Origin: Pseudomonas sichuanensis
Lineage (GTDB): Bacteria > Pseudomonadota > Gammaproteobacteria > Pseudomonadales > Pseudomonadaceae
DNA: 64,000 nucleotides
Assembly (NCBI RefSeq): GCF_003231305.1
Contig: NZ_QKVM01000021.1
Coordinates: 31,184-95,183, forward strand
Direction of reading: 5' to 3'
Below the pieces are notes generated by a model, which saw only the letters and a program-made list of their open reading frames with translations, was not told where the DNA came from and did no database searches. This document shows, piece after piece, positions 17,431 to 26,218 of this stretch. The position numbers and the translations under genes are program-made. Each line of letters starts with the position of its first letter. Positions within the stretch are counted from its first letter, which is position 1.

Positions 17431-17916
17431 TCAGGAGCTGCGGCTGAAAGCGGTCTGGCCGAAATTCATGCGCTGCTTGCCATAGCCGGCTGCGCCGCAA
17501 AGGCTGGCCGGCAAGGGTACCTGCCCGACCACCACCGGCAGGTCGATGATCGCCATGAACGACCCCAATGCCTCGCAATCAGGCACCCTTGGCAGGCTGA
17601 CGCTCACAGCCTGGCGTTCGCTCGGCGGCACGGCCGGCACCTTCAGCTGCTGCGAGTGATACAACAAGGCGTGCTGGATCTGCGCACTGACCCGGCAGAA
17701 GCGCGCCAGGTCGACGCCCGCATGGCTGGCCAGTTCGATGTTGCCGACCAACAGGTTGAACGGCAGCAGGGCACTGTGCACCAGACGCTGCAGATCGTCG
17801 AAGCTCTCCACCGGGGCGATGCGGTAATACCCCAGGCCATTGAGCAGCCGCTCCAGCTGCAGACGCTGGTCGGGGTGTTCGTCAGCGATGAGGATGCGCA
17901 GGGATTTGTTGGGCAT
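17431..17916 (-). CDS. degenerate response-regulator receiver protein
   Basis: The 161-residue protein starts MPNKSLRILIADEHPDQRLQLERLL, a clear receiver-domain beginning with the acidic pocket (D-E). At the phosphoacceptor strand, however, it reads FNLLVGNIEL, where the usual aspartate is Asn. The segment HALLYHSQQ keeps the next strand, but the conserved K-P motif is not evident. No output domain follows; the C-terminus (VPDCEALGSFMAIIDLP...) is unassigned. It is probably a phosphorylation-independent pseudo-receiver acting by protein contact. An AGGT element precedes the ATG at 17916. Partner genes are not visible nearby. Confidence 0.7.
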   Translation of the reverse strand: MPNKSLRILIADEHPDQRLQLERLLNGLGYYRIAPVESFDDLQRLVHSALLPFNLLVGNIELASHAGVDLARFCRVSAQIQHALLYHSQQLKVPAVPPSERQAVSVSLPRVPDCEALGSFMAIIDLPVVVGQVPLPASLCGAAGYGKQRMNFGQTAFSRSS

Positions 17917-17981
17917 CGTCCGGACCTGGGCGCAAGGTGATGAATGGGCTCCATGACCGTACTGCGCCAGAACAGGCAAAC

Positions 17982-18000
17982 ATCAGGCAGGCCGCCTGAT
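17982..18000. terminator. hairpin downstream of the sigma factor gene
   Basis: ATCAGGC-AGGCC-GCCTGAT is a perfect seven-base-pair inverted repeat in the 168-base gap between the receiver-like gene and the sigma factor gene. On the minus strand it is followed by GTTTGCC, so it could be a weak terminator for the sigma factor transcript. Confidence 0.4.
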
Positions 18001-18084
18001 CGGGTCTTTATTGATATTTGTCGTGAAACAACTGGAAATCAAGTTGCCAGCACAGGAAATTTTCACCTGCCCTTGACGGCCTAT

Positions 18085-18603
18085 TCACGACTCCCACTGC
18101 CGCATGCGCAAGCGGCAATGCTTCATGGCATTGACGATGTGCTTCTCCACCAGGCTGCGGGAAATGCCCAGGCGCTCGGCTATCTGCGGGTGCGACAGGC
18201 CTTCGAGCTTGCGCAACAGGAAGCAGTCGCGGCACACCGCGCTCAACTCATCCAGGGCTTGCTGCATCAAGGCCAGGCGCTGGTCCTGCTGCATGCTTTG
18301 GGTCAGTGCCGGGCTGTGCCAACGCTCGTCGCTGTCGAGCACTTCCAGCGGCTCAGCCTGGCGCACCAACTGACGCCGGTGGCGATCGACCACCAGGTTC
18401 AGCGCGGTGCGATACAGGAACGCCCGCGGGTGCTCGATCTGCTCGCCCTCGGTACGCTCCAGCACCCGCAGGTAAGCGTCATGGGCCACATCCTCCGCCG
18501 CCTGGCGGTTGCCCAGGCGTGCAGAGAGAAAGCTCACCAATTCGCGATAGTAGTGTTCCACGACGGTACCTGGCCTTTCCCTGCGCAAACGCTGACATGG
18601 CAT
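18085..18603 (-). CDS. fpvI: ECF sigma-70 factor, FecI/FpvI-like
   Basis: This 172-residue extracytoplasmic-function sigma factor has region 2 (YYRELVSFLSARLGNRQAAEDVAHDAYLRVLER) and region 4 (LSHPQIAERLGISRSLVEKHIVNAMKHCR) of the iron-uptake FecI group. In P. aeruginosa the order fpvI-fpvR-pvdR-pvdT-opmQ-pvdP makes the sigma factor beside pvdR FpvI, which drives the ferripyoverdine receptor gene. The name here rests on that synteny. No anti-sigma (FpvR) gene and no TonB receptor is adjacent. The ATG at 18603 lacks a good ribosome site; a GTG at 18561 (VEHYYREL) with AGG seven bases upstream is an alternative start. A Fur-like box covers the promoter. Confidence 0.8.
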   Translation of the reverse strand: MPCQRLRRERPGTVVEHYYRELVSFLSARLGNRQAAEDVAHDAYLRVLERTEGEQIEHPRAFLYRTALNLVVDRHRRQLVRQAEPLEVLDSDERWHSPALTQSMQQDQRLALMQQALDELSAVCRDCFLLRKLEGLSHPQIAERLGISRSLVEKHIVNAMKHCRLRMRQWES

Positions 18604-18634
18604 GGGCAGCGGGTAGGAGTGAAGTAAGCGAACG

Positions 18635-18663
18635 ATCTTACAAATTATAATTATTCTCAGCAA
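18635..18663 (-). promoter_or_regulatory. promoter and Fur-like box of the FpvI-like gene
   Basis: On the minus strand TTGCTG (18663-18658) and TAAGAT (18640-18635) are 17 bases apart. The AT-rich spacer (GAGAATAATTATAATTTG) resembles the Fur consensus GATAATGATAATCATTATC, matching at about 12 of 19 positions. This predicts iron repression of the sigma factor. Confidence 0.6.
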
Positions 18664-18688
18664 CACGGATGCTGGCCTTTCGCCCGGT

Positions 18689-18712
18689 TAAATCGGCACG
18701 CTGCAGGTTCGT
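18689..18712 (+). promoter_or_regulatory. PvdS-type (iron starvation box) promoter of pvdRT-opmQ
   Basis: TAAAT (18689-18693) and CGT (18710-18712) are separated by exactly 16 bases, the consensus recognised by PvdS sigma factor. The expected start near 18720 is 60 bases upstream of pvdR. Confidence 0.8.
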
Positions 18713-18779
18713 TTAACTGGGACCCCCGAGCGCGCCGTGCATGGCCGCGCCCGGCCACTCCCTTCGGCTGGAAGCCCGC

Positions 18780-19955
18780 ATGACACGCACAACCGCCCCC
18801 CGTCGCCGTCTGCTCGTTGCAGCCCTGGGCCTGCTTGGCCTGGGCAGCCTGCTGGCCTGGACCACCTTGCCTCTGGGCGGTGCGCCGGTCAGCACCGTGC
18901 CGGTGACCCGCGCCGATATAGAAAGCAGCGTCACCGCCCTCGGCACCCTTCAGCCGCGCCGCTATGTCGACGTCGGTGCCCAGGCGTCCGGGCAGATCCG
19001 CAAGCTGCATGTGGAGGCCGGCGATGAAGTCCGCGAAGGCCAGTTGCTGGTGGAAATCGACCCCTCCACGCAAAAGGCCAAGCTCGACGCTGGCCGCTAC
19101 TCCATCGAAAACCTCAAGGCGCAACTCGCCGAGCAACGCGCCCAGTACCTGCTGGCCCAGCAGCAACACCAGCGTCAGCGCGACCTGGCCGCCGCAGGCG
19201 CCAGCCGCCAGGAAGACCTGCAAACCGCCCAGGCCCAGCTGAAAGTGACCCAGGCCCGCATCGACATGTACCAGGCGCAGATCCTCCAGGCCCAGGCCAG
19301 CCTGCGCAGCGACGAGGCGGAGCTTGGCTACACGCGCATCTATGCCCCCATGAGCGGCACCGTGGTGGCCGTGGACGCCCGCGAAGGCCAGACCCTCAAT
19401 GCCCAGCAACAGACCCCGCTGATCCTGCGCATCGCCAAACTGTCACCGATGACCGTCTGGGCCCAGGTCTCCGAAGCCGACATCGGCAAGGTCAAACCCG
19501 GCATGACCGCCTACTTCACCACCCTTGCCGGTGGCAAACGCCGCTGGGCCAGCACCGTGCGCCAGATCCTGCCGATCCCACCCAAGCCGCTGGATCAAAG
19601 CGCCCAGGGCGGCGGCAGCCCTGCCAGCGCCACGGCCGGCACCACCGGCAGCAAGGTGGTGCAGTACACCGTACTGCTCGATGTAGACAACCCCGACGGC
19701 GCCCTGATGGCCGAGATGACCACCCAGGTGTTCTTCGTCGCCGGCCAGGCCAGCCAGGTACTGAGCGCCCCGCTAGCCGCGCTGGAAGACACGCCGGACG
19801 ACGGCCTGCGCCTGGCCCAGGTACTCAAGGCCAATGGCAAGGTCGAGGCGCGCCAGGTGCGCACCGGCCTGAGCGACCGCTTGCGCGTGCAGATCCTCGA
19901 CGGCCTGCACGAAGGCGAACGCCTGGTGATCGGCTCGCCGACCAGCGGGGGTTGA
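18780..19955 (+). CDS. pvdR: pyoverdine export membrane fusion protein
   Basis: PvdR is the periplasmic adaptor of the tripartite PvdRT-OpmQ pump, which exports and recycles pyoverdine. The 391-residue MacA/HlyD-like protein has an N-terminal membrane anchor (about residues 10-30), the biotinyl-lipoyl halves ([32 protein letters not shown] and [25 protein letters not shown]), a helical hairpin rich in Gln/Ala between them (about 95-190) and a C-terminal beta-barrel region. I chose the ATG at 18780 ([12 protein letters not shown]), preceded by GGAAG. It is first in an operon with pvdT (one-base gap) and opmQ, behind a perfect PvdS box. Confidence 0.93.
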   Translation: MTRTTAPRRRLLVAALGLLGLGSLLAWTTLPLGGAPVSTVPVTRADIESSVTALGTLQPRRYVDVGAQASGQIRKLHVEAGDEVREGQLLVEIDPSTQKAKLDAGRYSIENLKAQLAEQRAQYLLAQQQHQRQRDLAAAGASRQEDLQTAQAQLKVTQARIDMYQAQILQAQASLRSDEAELGYTRIYAPMSGTVVAVDAREGQTLNAQQQTPLILRIAKLSPMTVWAQVSEADIGKVKPGMTAYFTTLAGGKRRWASTVRQILPIPPKPLDQSAQGGGSPASATAGTTGSKVVQYTVLLDVDNPDGALMAEMTTQVFFVAGQASQVLSAPLAALEDTPDDGLRLAQVLKANGKVEARQVRTGLSDRLRVQILDGLHEGERLVIGSPTSGG

Positions 19956-19956
19956 A

Positions 19957-21921
19957 ATGAGCACGCCCCTGATCGAATTGAGCGACATCTACAAGGCCTA
20001 CGGCGGCATCGACTCACCGAAAGTCGAGGTGCTGCGCGGCATCAGCCTGAGCATCCACCCCGGCGAGTTCGTCGCCATCGTCGGCGCTTCGGGCTCCGGC
20101 AAGTCGACCCTGATGAACATCCTCGGCTGCCTCGACCGCCCGACCTCCGGCAGCTACCGCTTCGCCGGCCGCGACGTGGCCGAACTGGACAGCGACGAAC
20201 TGGCCTGGCTGCGCCGCGAGGCGTTCGGCTTCGTGTTCCAGGGCTATCACCTGATCCCTTCGGGCTCGGCCCAGGAAAACGTCGAGATGCCGGCCATCTA
20301 TTCCGGCACGCCGCCGGCCGAACGCCATGCGCGGGCCCATGCCCTGCTCGAACGCCTGGGCCTGGCCAGTCGCACCGGCAATCGCCCGCACCAGCTCTCT
20401 GGTGGGCAGCAACAACGCGTATCGATCGCCCGGGCGTTGATGAACGGCGGCCATATCATCCTCGCCGATGAACCTACCGGCGCCCTCGACAGCCACAGCG
20501 GCGCCGAGGTCATGGCCCTGCTCGACGAGCTGGCCAGCCAGGGCCACGTGATCATCCTGATCACCCACGACCGCGAAGTCGCCGCCCGCGCCCAACGGGT
20601 CATCGAGGTGCGCGACGGCCAGGTGGTCAGCGACTCGGCCGCCGAGCAAGCGGCCAGCGTACCCGCCCGCCACTTGCAGGCCGACGATCTGCGACAACGC
20701 CTGGACAGCGGTGCCAGCCATAAAGGTGCCTGGAAAGGCGAAATGCTCGAGTCGCTGCAAGCCGCCTGGCGGGTGATGTGGGTCAACCGTTTTCGCACCG
20801 CGCTCACCCTGCTCGGTATCGTCATCGGCGTGGCCTCGGTGGTGGTCATGCTGGCGGTCGGCGAAGGCAGCAAACGCCAGGTGATGGCGCAGATGGCCGC
20901 CTTCGGCTCGAACATCCTCTACCTCAACGGCAAACGCGCGACCGAGCGCGAACCCGCAGGCATCGTTACCCTCGACGATGTGGCCGCCATCGCCGAGCTG
21001 CCCCAGGTGAAACACGTCATGCCGGTGATCGGCGACAAGCTGATGGTGCGCCAGGGCAACAACAGCCAGCAGTTCTATGTGGGCGGCAACAACACCTGGT
21101 TCCCCGAGATCTTCAATTGGCCGGTGGTCGAAGGCAGCTTCTACAGCGAGGCCGACGAAGCCAGTGGCGCAGCCGTGGCGGTGATCGGCCAGAAGGTCCG
21201 CAACAAGATGTTCGGCGAGCAGAGCAACCCACTCGGCCAGTACCTGCTGATCGGCAACGTGCCGTTCCAGGTGATCGGCGTGCTGCAGGCCAAGGGCGCC
21301 AGCTCCGGCAGCGAGGACAGCGACGAGCGCATCGTGGTGCCCTACTCCGCCGCCGCCATCCGCCTATTCGGCAGCGGCGACCCCGAATACATCGCCATCG
21401 CCGCCCAGGACTCCAGCCGGGTGCACCAGACCGAACAGGCGATCGAGCACCTGCTGCGTCAGCGCCACCAGGGCAAGCATGATTTCGAGCTGACCAACGA
21501 CGCCGCGCTGATCCAGGCCGAGGCGCGCACCCAGAACAGCCTGTCGCTGATGCTCGGGGCAATCGCCGCGATATCCCTGCTGGTCGGCGGCATCGGCGTG
21601 ATGAACATCATGCTCATGACCGTGCGCGAACGCACCCGCGAGATTGGCATCCGCATGGCCACCGGTGCTCGCCAGCGCGACATCCTGCGCCAGTTCCTCA
21701 CCGAGGCGGTGATGCTGTCGATGGTCGGCGGCGTCACCGGCATCCTCCTCGCCCTGGCCATCGGCGGCAGCCTGCTGCTGGCCGATATCGCCGTGGCCTT
21801 CGCCCTGCCCGCGATCATCGGCGCCTTCGCCTGCGCCGTGGTCACCGGCGTGGTGTTCGGCTTCATGCCGGCCCGCAAGGCCGCCCGCCTAGACCCGGTC
21901 AAAGCCCTTACCAGCGAATAA
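19957..21921 (+). CDS. pvdT: pyoverdine export ABC permease/ATPase (MacB-like)
   Basis: PvdT is the inner membrane ATPase-permease of the PvdRT-OpmQ pump. The 654-residue protein has an N-terminal ABC domain (residues 1-235) with Walker [10 protein letters not shown], signature [15 protein letters not shown] and Walker [13 protein letters not shown] MacB/FtsX permease follows: a first transmembrane helix near 285, a long periplasmic domain (about 305-530) and three C-terminal helices with the [23 protein letters not shown] motif. Length and order are normal for MacB. It lies one base after pvdR and three bases before opmQ. Confidence 0.95.
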   Translation: MSTPLIELSDIYKAYGGIDSPKVEVLRGISLSIHPGEFVAIVGASGSGKSTLMNILGCLDRPTSGSYRFAGRDVAELDSDELAWLRREAFGFVFQGYHLIPSGSAQENVEMPAIYSGTPPAERHARAHALLERLGLASRTGNRPHQLSGGQQQRVSIARALMNGGHIILADEPTGALDSHSGAEVMALLDELASQGHVIILITHDREVAARAQRVIEVRDGQVVSDSAAEQAASVPARHLQADDLRQRLDSGASHKGAWKGEMLESLQAAWRVMWVNRFRTALTLLGIVIGVASVVVMLAVGEGSKRQVMAQMAAFGSNILYLNGKRATEREPAGIVTLDDVAAIAELPQVKHVMPVIGDKLMVRQGNNSQQFYVGGNNTWFPEIFNWPVVEGSFYSEADEASGAAVAVIGQKVRNKMFGEQSNPLGQYLLIGNVPFQVIGVLQAKGASSGSEDSDERIVVPYSAAAIRLFGSGDPEYIAIAAQDSSRVHQTEQAIEHLLRQRHQGKHDFELTNDAALIQAEARTQNSLSLMLGAIAAISLLVGGIGVMNIMLMTVRERTREIGIRMATGARQRDILRQFLTEAVMLSMVGGVTGILLALAIGGSLLLADIAVAFALPAIIGAFACAVVTGVVFGFMPARKAARLDPVKALTSE

Positions 21922-21924
21922 TCC

Positions 21925-23346
21925 ATGACGATCCCCAGCCGCATCAGCCTGTTGACCCTGAGCCTGTTCCTGGCCGCCTGCAGCACCCCGCCGCCACCGG
22001 CGTCGGGCATCGACGCCCCACCCACCTGGCAAAGCGCCGCCGAAACGGCGCAACCCTGGCCGGACAGCCATTGGTGGCGCGCCTTCGCCAGCCCAGCGCT
22101 CGACCAGTTGATCGAACGCGCACGGCAAAACAGCTACGACCTCGCCGCCGCCACCGCCCGGGTGCGCCAGGCCCAGGCCAGCGCAGTGATCGCCGGCGCC
22201 CCCTTGCTGCCGGAACTGCAGCTGGGCCTGGATGCCAGTCGCCAGCGCCTGCTGCGCGGTGACGGCAACGACCAGCTCGACGCCAGCAGCAGCGAACGCA
22301 CCAGCACCTCGTTCAGTACACGCCTGAGCGCCAGCTACGAGATCGACTTCTGGGGTGGCCTGCGCGCCGCCCGCGACAGCGCCCTGCGCAGCCTGGACGC
22401 CAGCCGCTTCGAGCGCCAGACCGTCGAACTGACCTTGGTCAGTGCCGTGGCCGACAGTTACCTGCAGGGCCTGGCCCTGGAGGAGCAATTGCGCATCGCC
22501 CGCCTCAACCTCGACAACGCCCGCGACGTGCTCGGCCTGGTCGAGACCCGCGAACGCGCCGGCTCCGCCACCCGCCTGGAACTGGCCCAGCAGCGCAGCC
22601 TGGTGGCCGCCCAGGAGCGCCAGCTGCCGCTGCTCGAGCAGCGCCGCCAGGACAACCGCATCACCCTGGCCACCCTGCTGGGTGATCCGGTGCAGTCACT
22701 GCCTGCCGGCAACGAGGTGATCGGCGCGCTGCGCTGGCCGGTGATCGGCAGCGGTGTCCCCAGCGAACTGCTGAGCCGACGCCCCGACATCGCCGCTGCC
22801 GAAGCCCGCCTGGCCGCCGCCAGCGCCGACGTGCAGGTCGCCAGGGCCGCCATGCTGCCGCGTCTGGTGCTGGGCGCCGACCTTGGCAGTGGCTCCAGGA
22901 CCTTTGCCAACATTTTCGACAGCCCCTACTACACCCTCACCGCCGGCCTTGCCGCGCCCATCTTCAACAATGGCCGCCTGCGCGCCCAGCGCGAGCTGGC
23001 CAGCGCCGAGCAGCAGGAGCTGCTGGAGGCATACCGCAGCAGCATCCTGGCCGGTTTTTCCGATGTCGAGAAAGCCCTCAACGCCATCAGTGGCGTGGAG
23101 CGCCAGCGCCAGTGGCAAGACCAGGAAGTGCAGCAGGCGCGCATCGCCTTCGACCTCGCCCAGCAGCGTTATGCCGCCGGTGCCGAGACCTTGCTGAGCG
23201 TGCTGGAAACCCAACGCACCCTGTACCTGGCCCAGGATGAACAGGCGCAACTGTACCTGGCACGGCTACAGGGCAGCGTGGCGTTGTACAAGGCGTTGGG
23301 TGGGGGGTGGCAGGCGCCGCAGGCGTTGGCCGAGGCTCGGCCATGA
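21925..23346 (+). CDS. opmQ: outer membrane efflux lipoprotein of the pyoverdine pump
   Basis: OpmQ is the TolC-like outer membrane channel of the PvdRT-OpmQ pump. The 473-residue protein has a lipoprotein signal (LSLFLAAC, with the lipid-bearing Cys) and two outer-membrane-efflux repeats. Family motifs are WWRAFASPALDQLIERA, SASYEIDFWGGLRAARDSA, LLSRRPDIAAAEARLAAASADV and the C-terminal LSVLETQRTLYLAQDE. It ends the pvdRT-opmQ operon; a REP pair follows. Confidence 0.94.
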   Translation: MTIPSRISLLTLSLFLAACSTPPPPASGIDAPPTWQSAAETAQPWPDSHWWRAFASPALDQLIERARQNSYDLAAATARVRQAQASAVIAGAPLLPELQLGLDASRQRLLRGDGNDQLDASSSERTSTSFSTRLSASYEIDFWGGLRAARDSALRSLDASRFERQTVELTLVSAVADSYLQGLALEEQLRIARLNLDNARDVLGLVETRERAGSATRLELAQQRSLVAAQERQLPLLEQRRQDNRITLATLLGDPVQSLPAGNEVIGALRWPVIGSGVPSELLSRRPDIAAAEARLAAASADVQVARAAMLPRLVLGADLGSGSRTFANIFDSPYYTLTAGLAAPIFNNGRLRAQRELASAEQQELLEAYRSSILAGFSDVEKALNAISGVERQRQWQDQEVQQARIAFDLAQQRYAAGAETLLSVLETQRTLYLAQDEQAQLYLARLQGSVALYKALGGGWQAPQALAEARP

Positions 23347-23359
23347 CCCGCCGCCCCTT

Positions 23360-23474
23360 GTAGGAGCGGCCTTGTGCCGCGAAAGGGCTGCGCAGCAGCC
23401 CCGGCGATTTGTGCGGTGACGCTGAAATCCGGGGGCCGCTGCGCGGCCCTTTCGCGGCACAAGGCCGCTCCTAC
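23360..23474. repeat. REP pair (inverted) between convergent opmQ and pvdP
   Basis: GTAGGAGCGGCCTTGTGCCG begins at 23360 and its reverse complement ends at 23474, with inner GCTGCGCAGCAGC/GCCGCTGCGCGGC arms. This is the putida-type REP palindrome in a head-to-head pair at the 3' ends of two convergent genes, where it could also stop both transcripts. Confidence 0.88.
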
Positions 23475-23491
23475 GGGGGGCGTGCGAGCCC

Positions 23492-25114
23492 TCAGGTCGA
23501 GATGTTCTTCATCGACAGGTGCCGCGCATACCAGGGCCGTTGCGGCACCTTGCGCAGCAGCCCGTCGATCTTGTCGTCCTCACCGAAGGTAATGCGCAAG
23601 GCCAGTTTCATCACCTCCACGTCCATCTCGACCGATTTGCCCGGGCGCGTGCCCGGCTCGGTGCTGCAGCCATGGGTATCAGGCCCCAGCCACGGGTCAT
23701 CGACCTCCACCCAGCGGCCAGGGGCGAACCAGGCCACGCCGTTGACCTGCTGGCGCCGAACCTGGCCAGGGTGATAACGCTCATGGGCGCGGAACCAGTC
23801 GTCGATGCGGTCGTCGATCCAGCCATGGAAGGCCCAGAACACCGGGTTGACGTGGGACGAGAACGGGTCGCCGAGAAAATCGTTTTCACGCTCGAACCAG
23901 CGCGCGGCGAAGTCCGCAGGGTCACGGGCGAAGGGCACCGGCGCGCCGTTGATCGGGTCTCGCGGCACCGACGCCCAGCACATGTGCAACCAGTCGTGCA
24001 GGTTCATCTCGAGCTCGGAGCCGAAGGCCCCCAGTGACAGCTTCGACAGGTACTGCGGGTCCTGGTACTGCGACTCCCACACCTGGAAGTTGCTGCAGAA
24101 CGTCTCACCCGCCTTGATCGCCGCCACCCACTGGCCATAGGCCTCGTCCTCGGGCGCCTGCCAACTGGGCGGCACACGGTGGCCGTCGTGGTTGTCGTGG
24201 TAGCGGGCAAAGCCTGCGCGGTCGAACTCCACGCTCGGTTGCGGCAGCGGGAAGCGCTGCCAGGACGGCAGGTCCTGCAGGGTGCGGGCATGCATCAGCA
24301 TGTGCCGATGCATGAACAAGAAGTCGATGCCTGACCCATTGCGGTGCTTGCGCGGGCCACGGGCATCGCGCTCGCGGTCGCGCGGGCCGGGCTGCCAGCC
24401 CAGGCCACGCAGCGCGTTGTGCTTCTCCACGGGCAGCTTGTGCCACTGATCGCGGGTCGCGTGCCAGAGCTGGTGGAACAGCCGATGCTCGGCGCCGATC
24501 ACCCAGTCCTGCATCTGCGCGGTGTAGGGCAGGCGCTCGCGCGCTTCGGGGAATGGGCGCTTGACCGCGACGAAGCGGCTGTCCTGCAACGGCAGCGTCA
24601 GCGGCCGGTCCAGGCGTTGAATGCGGCCGCTGAGGGTGCCCGGGCCGGCATTGGCAAAGGTACCCCACACCTCATCGAGGCTGGCCACGCACTCATAGCC
24701 CGGGCCGCCGTGCAGGCCGACCAACCGCCAGCGCACCTGGCCGCTGCTGGCCCCCACCAGGTCGCCAAGCACACGGTAGGCCGCCTCGCCGTCGCCACGC
24801 AGGCGTTCGCCGGTATCGACGAAGCCCCGCAGCCCGCGGCCCTTGGTAGCGACATCGAGGAACATCTCCACGCCTTCCCTGGGCAGGCCGTCAAGGCCGC
24901 CATCGGCGCCGCCAAAGCGGATATCCCAGACCCCACGCAGCAAGTCCGCCAGCACCTGCCCGGCGGCGTCGGCCAGCTCCACGCTGGCCTCGCCCGGCGT
25001 GACCACATCGTCCTGCGGGTCGTGGGTCAGCTCCTTGTGCGCGTAATAGGCCGCCGTGCCGGCAGCGCCCGCTACCGCCAGGCCTGCGATGAATCCTCGT
25101 CGAGAAATTGTCAT
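23492..25114 (-). CDS. pvdP: pyoverdine chromophore-maturing tyrosinase
   Basis: PvdP is a periplasmic copper tyrosinase that oxidises ferribactin to form the dihydroxyquinoline chromophore of pyoverdine. The 540-residue protein has a twin-arginine signal (TISRRGFIAGLAVAGAAG), an N-terminal beta-rich domain (about 45-200) and a C-terminal tyrosinase domain. Copper-site histidines are visible in HRLFHQLWH, FMHRHMLMH, MNLHDWLHMCW and FWAFHGWIDDRID. GAGG precedes the ATG at 25114. Transcription should start from the minus-strand PvdS box at 25185-25162, whose -35 element overlaps that of the divergent reductase gene. It is next to opmQ, as in P. aeruginosa. Confidence 0.94.
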   Translation of the reverse strand: MTISRRGFIAGLAVAGAAGTAAYYAHKELTHDPQDDVVTPGEASVELADAAGQVLADLLRGVWDIRFGGADGGLDGLPREGVEMFLDVATKGRGLRGFVDTGERLRGDGEAAYRVLGDLVGASSGQVRWRLVGLHGGPGYECVASLDEVWGTFANAGPGTLSGRIQRLDRPLTLPLQDSRFVAVKRPFPEARERLPYTAQMQDWVIGAEHRLFHQLWHATRDQWHKLPVEKHNALRGLGWQPGPRDRERDARGPRKHRNGSGIDFLFMHRHMLMHARTLQDLPSWQRFPLPQPSVEFDRAGFARYHDNHDGHRVPPSWQAPEDEAYGQWVAAIKAGETFCSNFQVWESQYQDPQYLSKLSLGAFGSELEMNLHDWLHMCWASVPRDPINGAPVPFARDPADFAARWFERENDFLGDPFSSHVNPVFWAFHGWIDDRIDDWFRAHERYHPGQVRRQQVNGVAWFAPGRWVEVDDPWLGPDTHGCSTEPGTRPGKSVEMDVEVMKLALRITFGEDDKIDGLLRKVPQRPWYARHLSMKNIST

Positions 25115-25161
25115 TGCGCCTCAATCCGTCTCCGCGTGACGCGGCTTCTATCCAAGCTAGG

Positions 25162-25185
25162 ACGGATGTCGGCCGGGTAAATTTA
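25162..25185 (-). promoter_or_regulatory. PvdS-type promoter of pvdP
   Basis: On the minus strand TAAAT (25185-25181) and CGT (25164-25162) are separated by 16 bases, a perfect iron starvation box 48 bases from the pvdP start codon. Its TAAAT overlaps the plus-strand TAAAT in the palindrome TAAATTTA. Confidence 0.8.
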
Positions 25186-25202
25186 GCGGCCAAGGCGCTC
25201 GT
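25178..25202 (+). promoter_or_regulatory. PvdS-type promoter of the siderophore-interacting protein gene
   Basis: TAAAT (25178-25182) and CGT (25200-25202) are separated by 17 bases, one more than in the other boxes in this window. The gene starts at 25237. The box is interleaved with the divergent pvdP box. Confidence 0.62.
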
Positions 25203-25236
25203 CTGTTGAGTATCTCCCGTTGCCAGAGGTACCCCC

Positions 25237-26169
25237 ATGACCTCCCTGCTTGCCCGCCTGATCCGCCCCAGCAAGGCCACCGCCTACCGGATCTTCGACA
25301 TCGAGCTCAAGGCCATCGTGGCCCTGAGCCCCTCGCTGTGCCGCTTCGTCTTCAGCGGCCCTGACGTGGCCCGGATGACCACCCTGGCTCCCGACCAGCG
25401 CATCAAGCTGTTCTTTCCCACCCCCGCAGGCGCTGCGCCCAACCTGCCCAAGGACGGCCAGTGGCAACAGGCACGCCGCCACCTGGCACCGCAGGACACG
25501 CCGCCGATGCGCACCTACACCATTCGCGCCCTGCGCCGCGAAGCCTGCGAAGTGGATGTGGATTTCGTCCTGCATGGGGTGAACGGCCCGGCATCGGCCT
25601 GGGCGACCACCGCCCGCATGGGTGACCGGCTGCAGATGGTCGCCCCCAACCTGGCCTATGCCGGCGACCCGGGCGGCTATGAATGGAAGCCCCCGCACAA
25701 CGCCCGGCACATTCTGCTGGTGGGCGACGAAACCGCCCTGCCGGCCATCGCCGGCATCCTCGAACAACTGGCCGACAAGGCCCCTGAGCTGGCGGTAGAA
25801 GCCTTCATCGAAGTGCCCCTGGAAGACGACTGCCTGCCCCTGCGCCACAGCCCGGCTACCCGCCTGCACTGGCTGCCCCGCGACCTGCTGCGCAGCGAGC
25901 ACGGCCAGGCCATGCGCCACGCCGTACAGGAGCTGGCCAGCCTGCCCGCTGCGCGCAGCACAGCCTCGGGCACGCTGGAGGACGTGGACATCGATACACA
26001 GCTGCTGTGGGAACTGGCCAGCGGCGAGAGCAATGGCTTCCATGCCTGGATCGCTGGTGAATCAGGGGCGGTGATGGACATCCGCCGACACCTGATCAAG
26101 ACGCGCGGCCTGCCACGCGAAAGCCTGACGCTGATGGGCTACTGGCGCGCCGGGCGGGTACTGGACTGA
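25237..26169 (+). CDS. siderophore-interacting protein, probable NAD(P)H-dependent ferric siderophore reductase
   Basis: This 310-residue cytoplasmic flavoprotein belongs to the SIP (ViuB/YqjH) family, which releases iron by reducing ferric siderophores. The FAD-binding barrel (about 20-150) contains MRTYTIRALR (the R-x-Y-T/S FAD motif) and WATTARMGDRLQMVAP. The NAD(P)-binding half contains HILLVGDETALPAIAGILEQL and the C-terminal HAWIAGESGAVMDIRRHLI and LMGYWRAGR, all family signatures. AGAGGT lies seven bases before the ATG. It is divergent from pvdP and shares a PvdS-type control region. In P. aeruginosa ferripyoverdine is reduced in the periplasm by FpvG instead, so the true substrate is open. 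Confidence 0.9.
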   Translation: MTSLLARLIRPSKATAYRIFDIELKAIVALSPSLCRFVFSGPDVARMTTLAPDQRIKLFFPTPAGAAPNLPKDGQWQQARRHLAPQDTPPMRTYTIRALRREACEVDVDFVLHGVNGPASAWATTARMGDRLQMVAPNLAYAGDPGGYEWKPPHNARHILLVGDETALPAIAGILEQLADKAPELAVEAFIEVPLEDDCLPLRHSPATRLHWLPRDLLRSEHGQAMRHAVQELASLPAARSTASGTLEDVDIDTQLLWELASGESNGFHAWIAGESGAVMDIRRHLIKTRGLPRESLTLMGYWRAGRVLD

Positions 26170-26170
26170 A

Positions 26171-26205
26171 AAGCACTGGGGCCGCATTACGCGGCCCCAG
26201 TGCTT
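26171..26205. terminator. bidirectional hairpin between convergent reductase gene and pvdH
   Basis: AAGCACTGGGGCCGC-ATTAC-GCGGCCCCAGTGCTT is a perfect 15-base-pair stem. TTTTC follows it on the minus strand, so it best serves pvdH, which ends at 26219; it can also stop the convergent gene. Confidence 0.85.
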
Positions 26206-26218
26206 GTCACGGTTCACT

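Noticed and set aside
25183..25199. Dismissing the reductase PvdS box because its spacer is 17 bases
   Set aside because: I kept the box at lower confidence, because both elements are perfect and the neighbouring genes support it.
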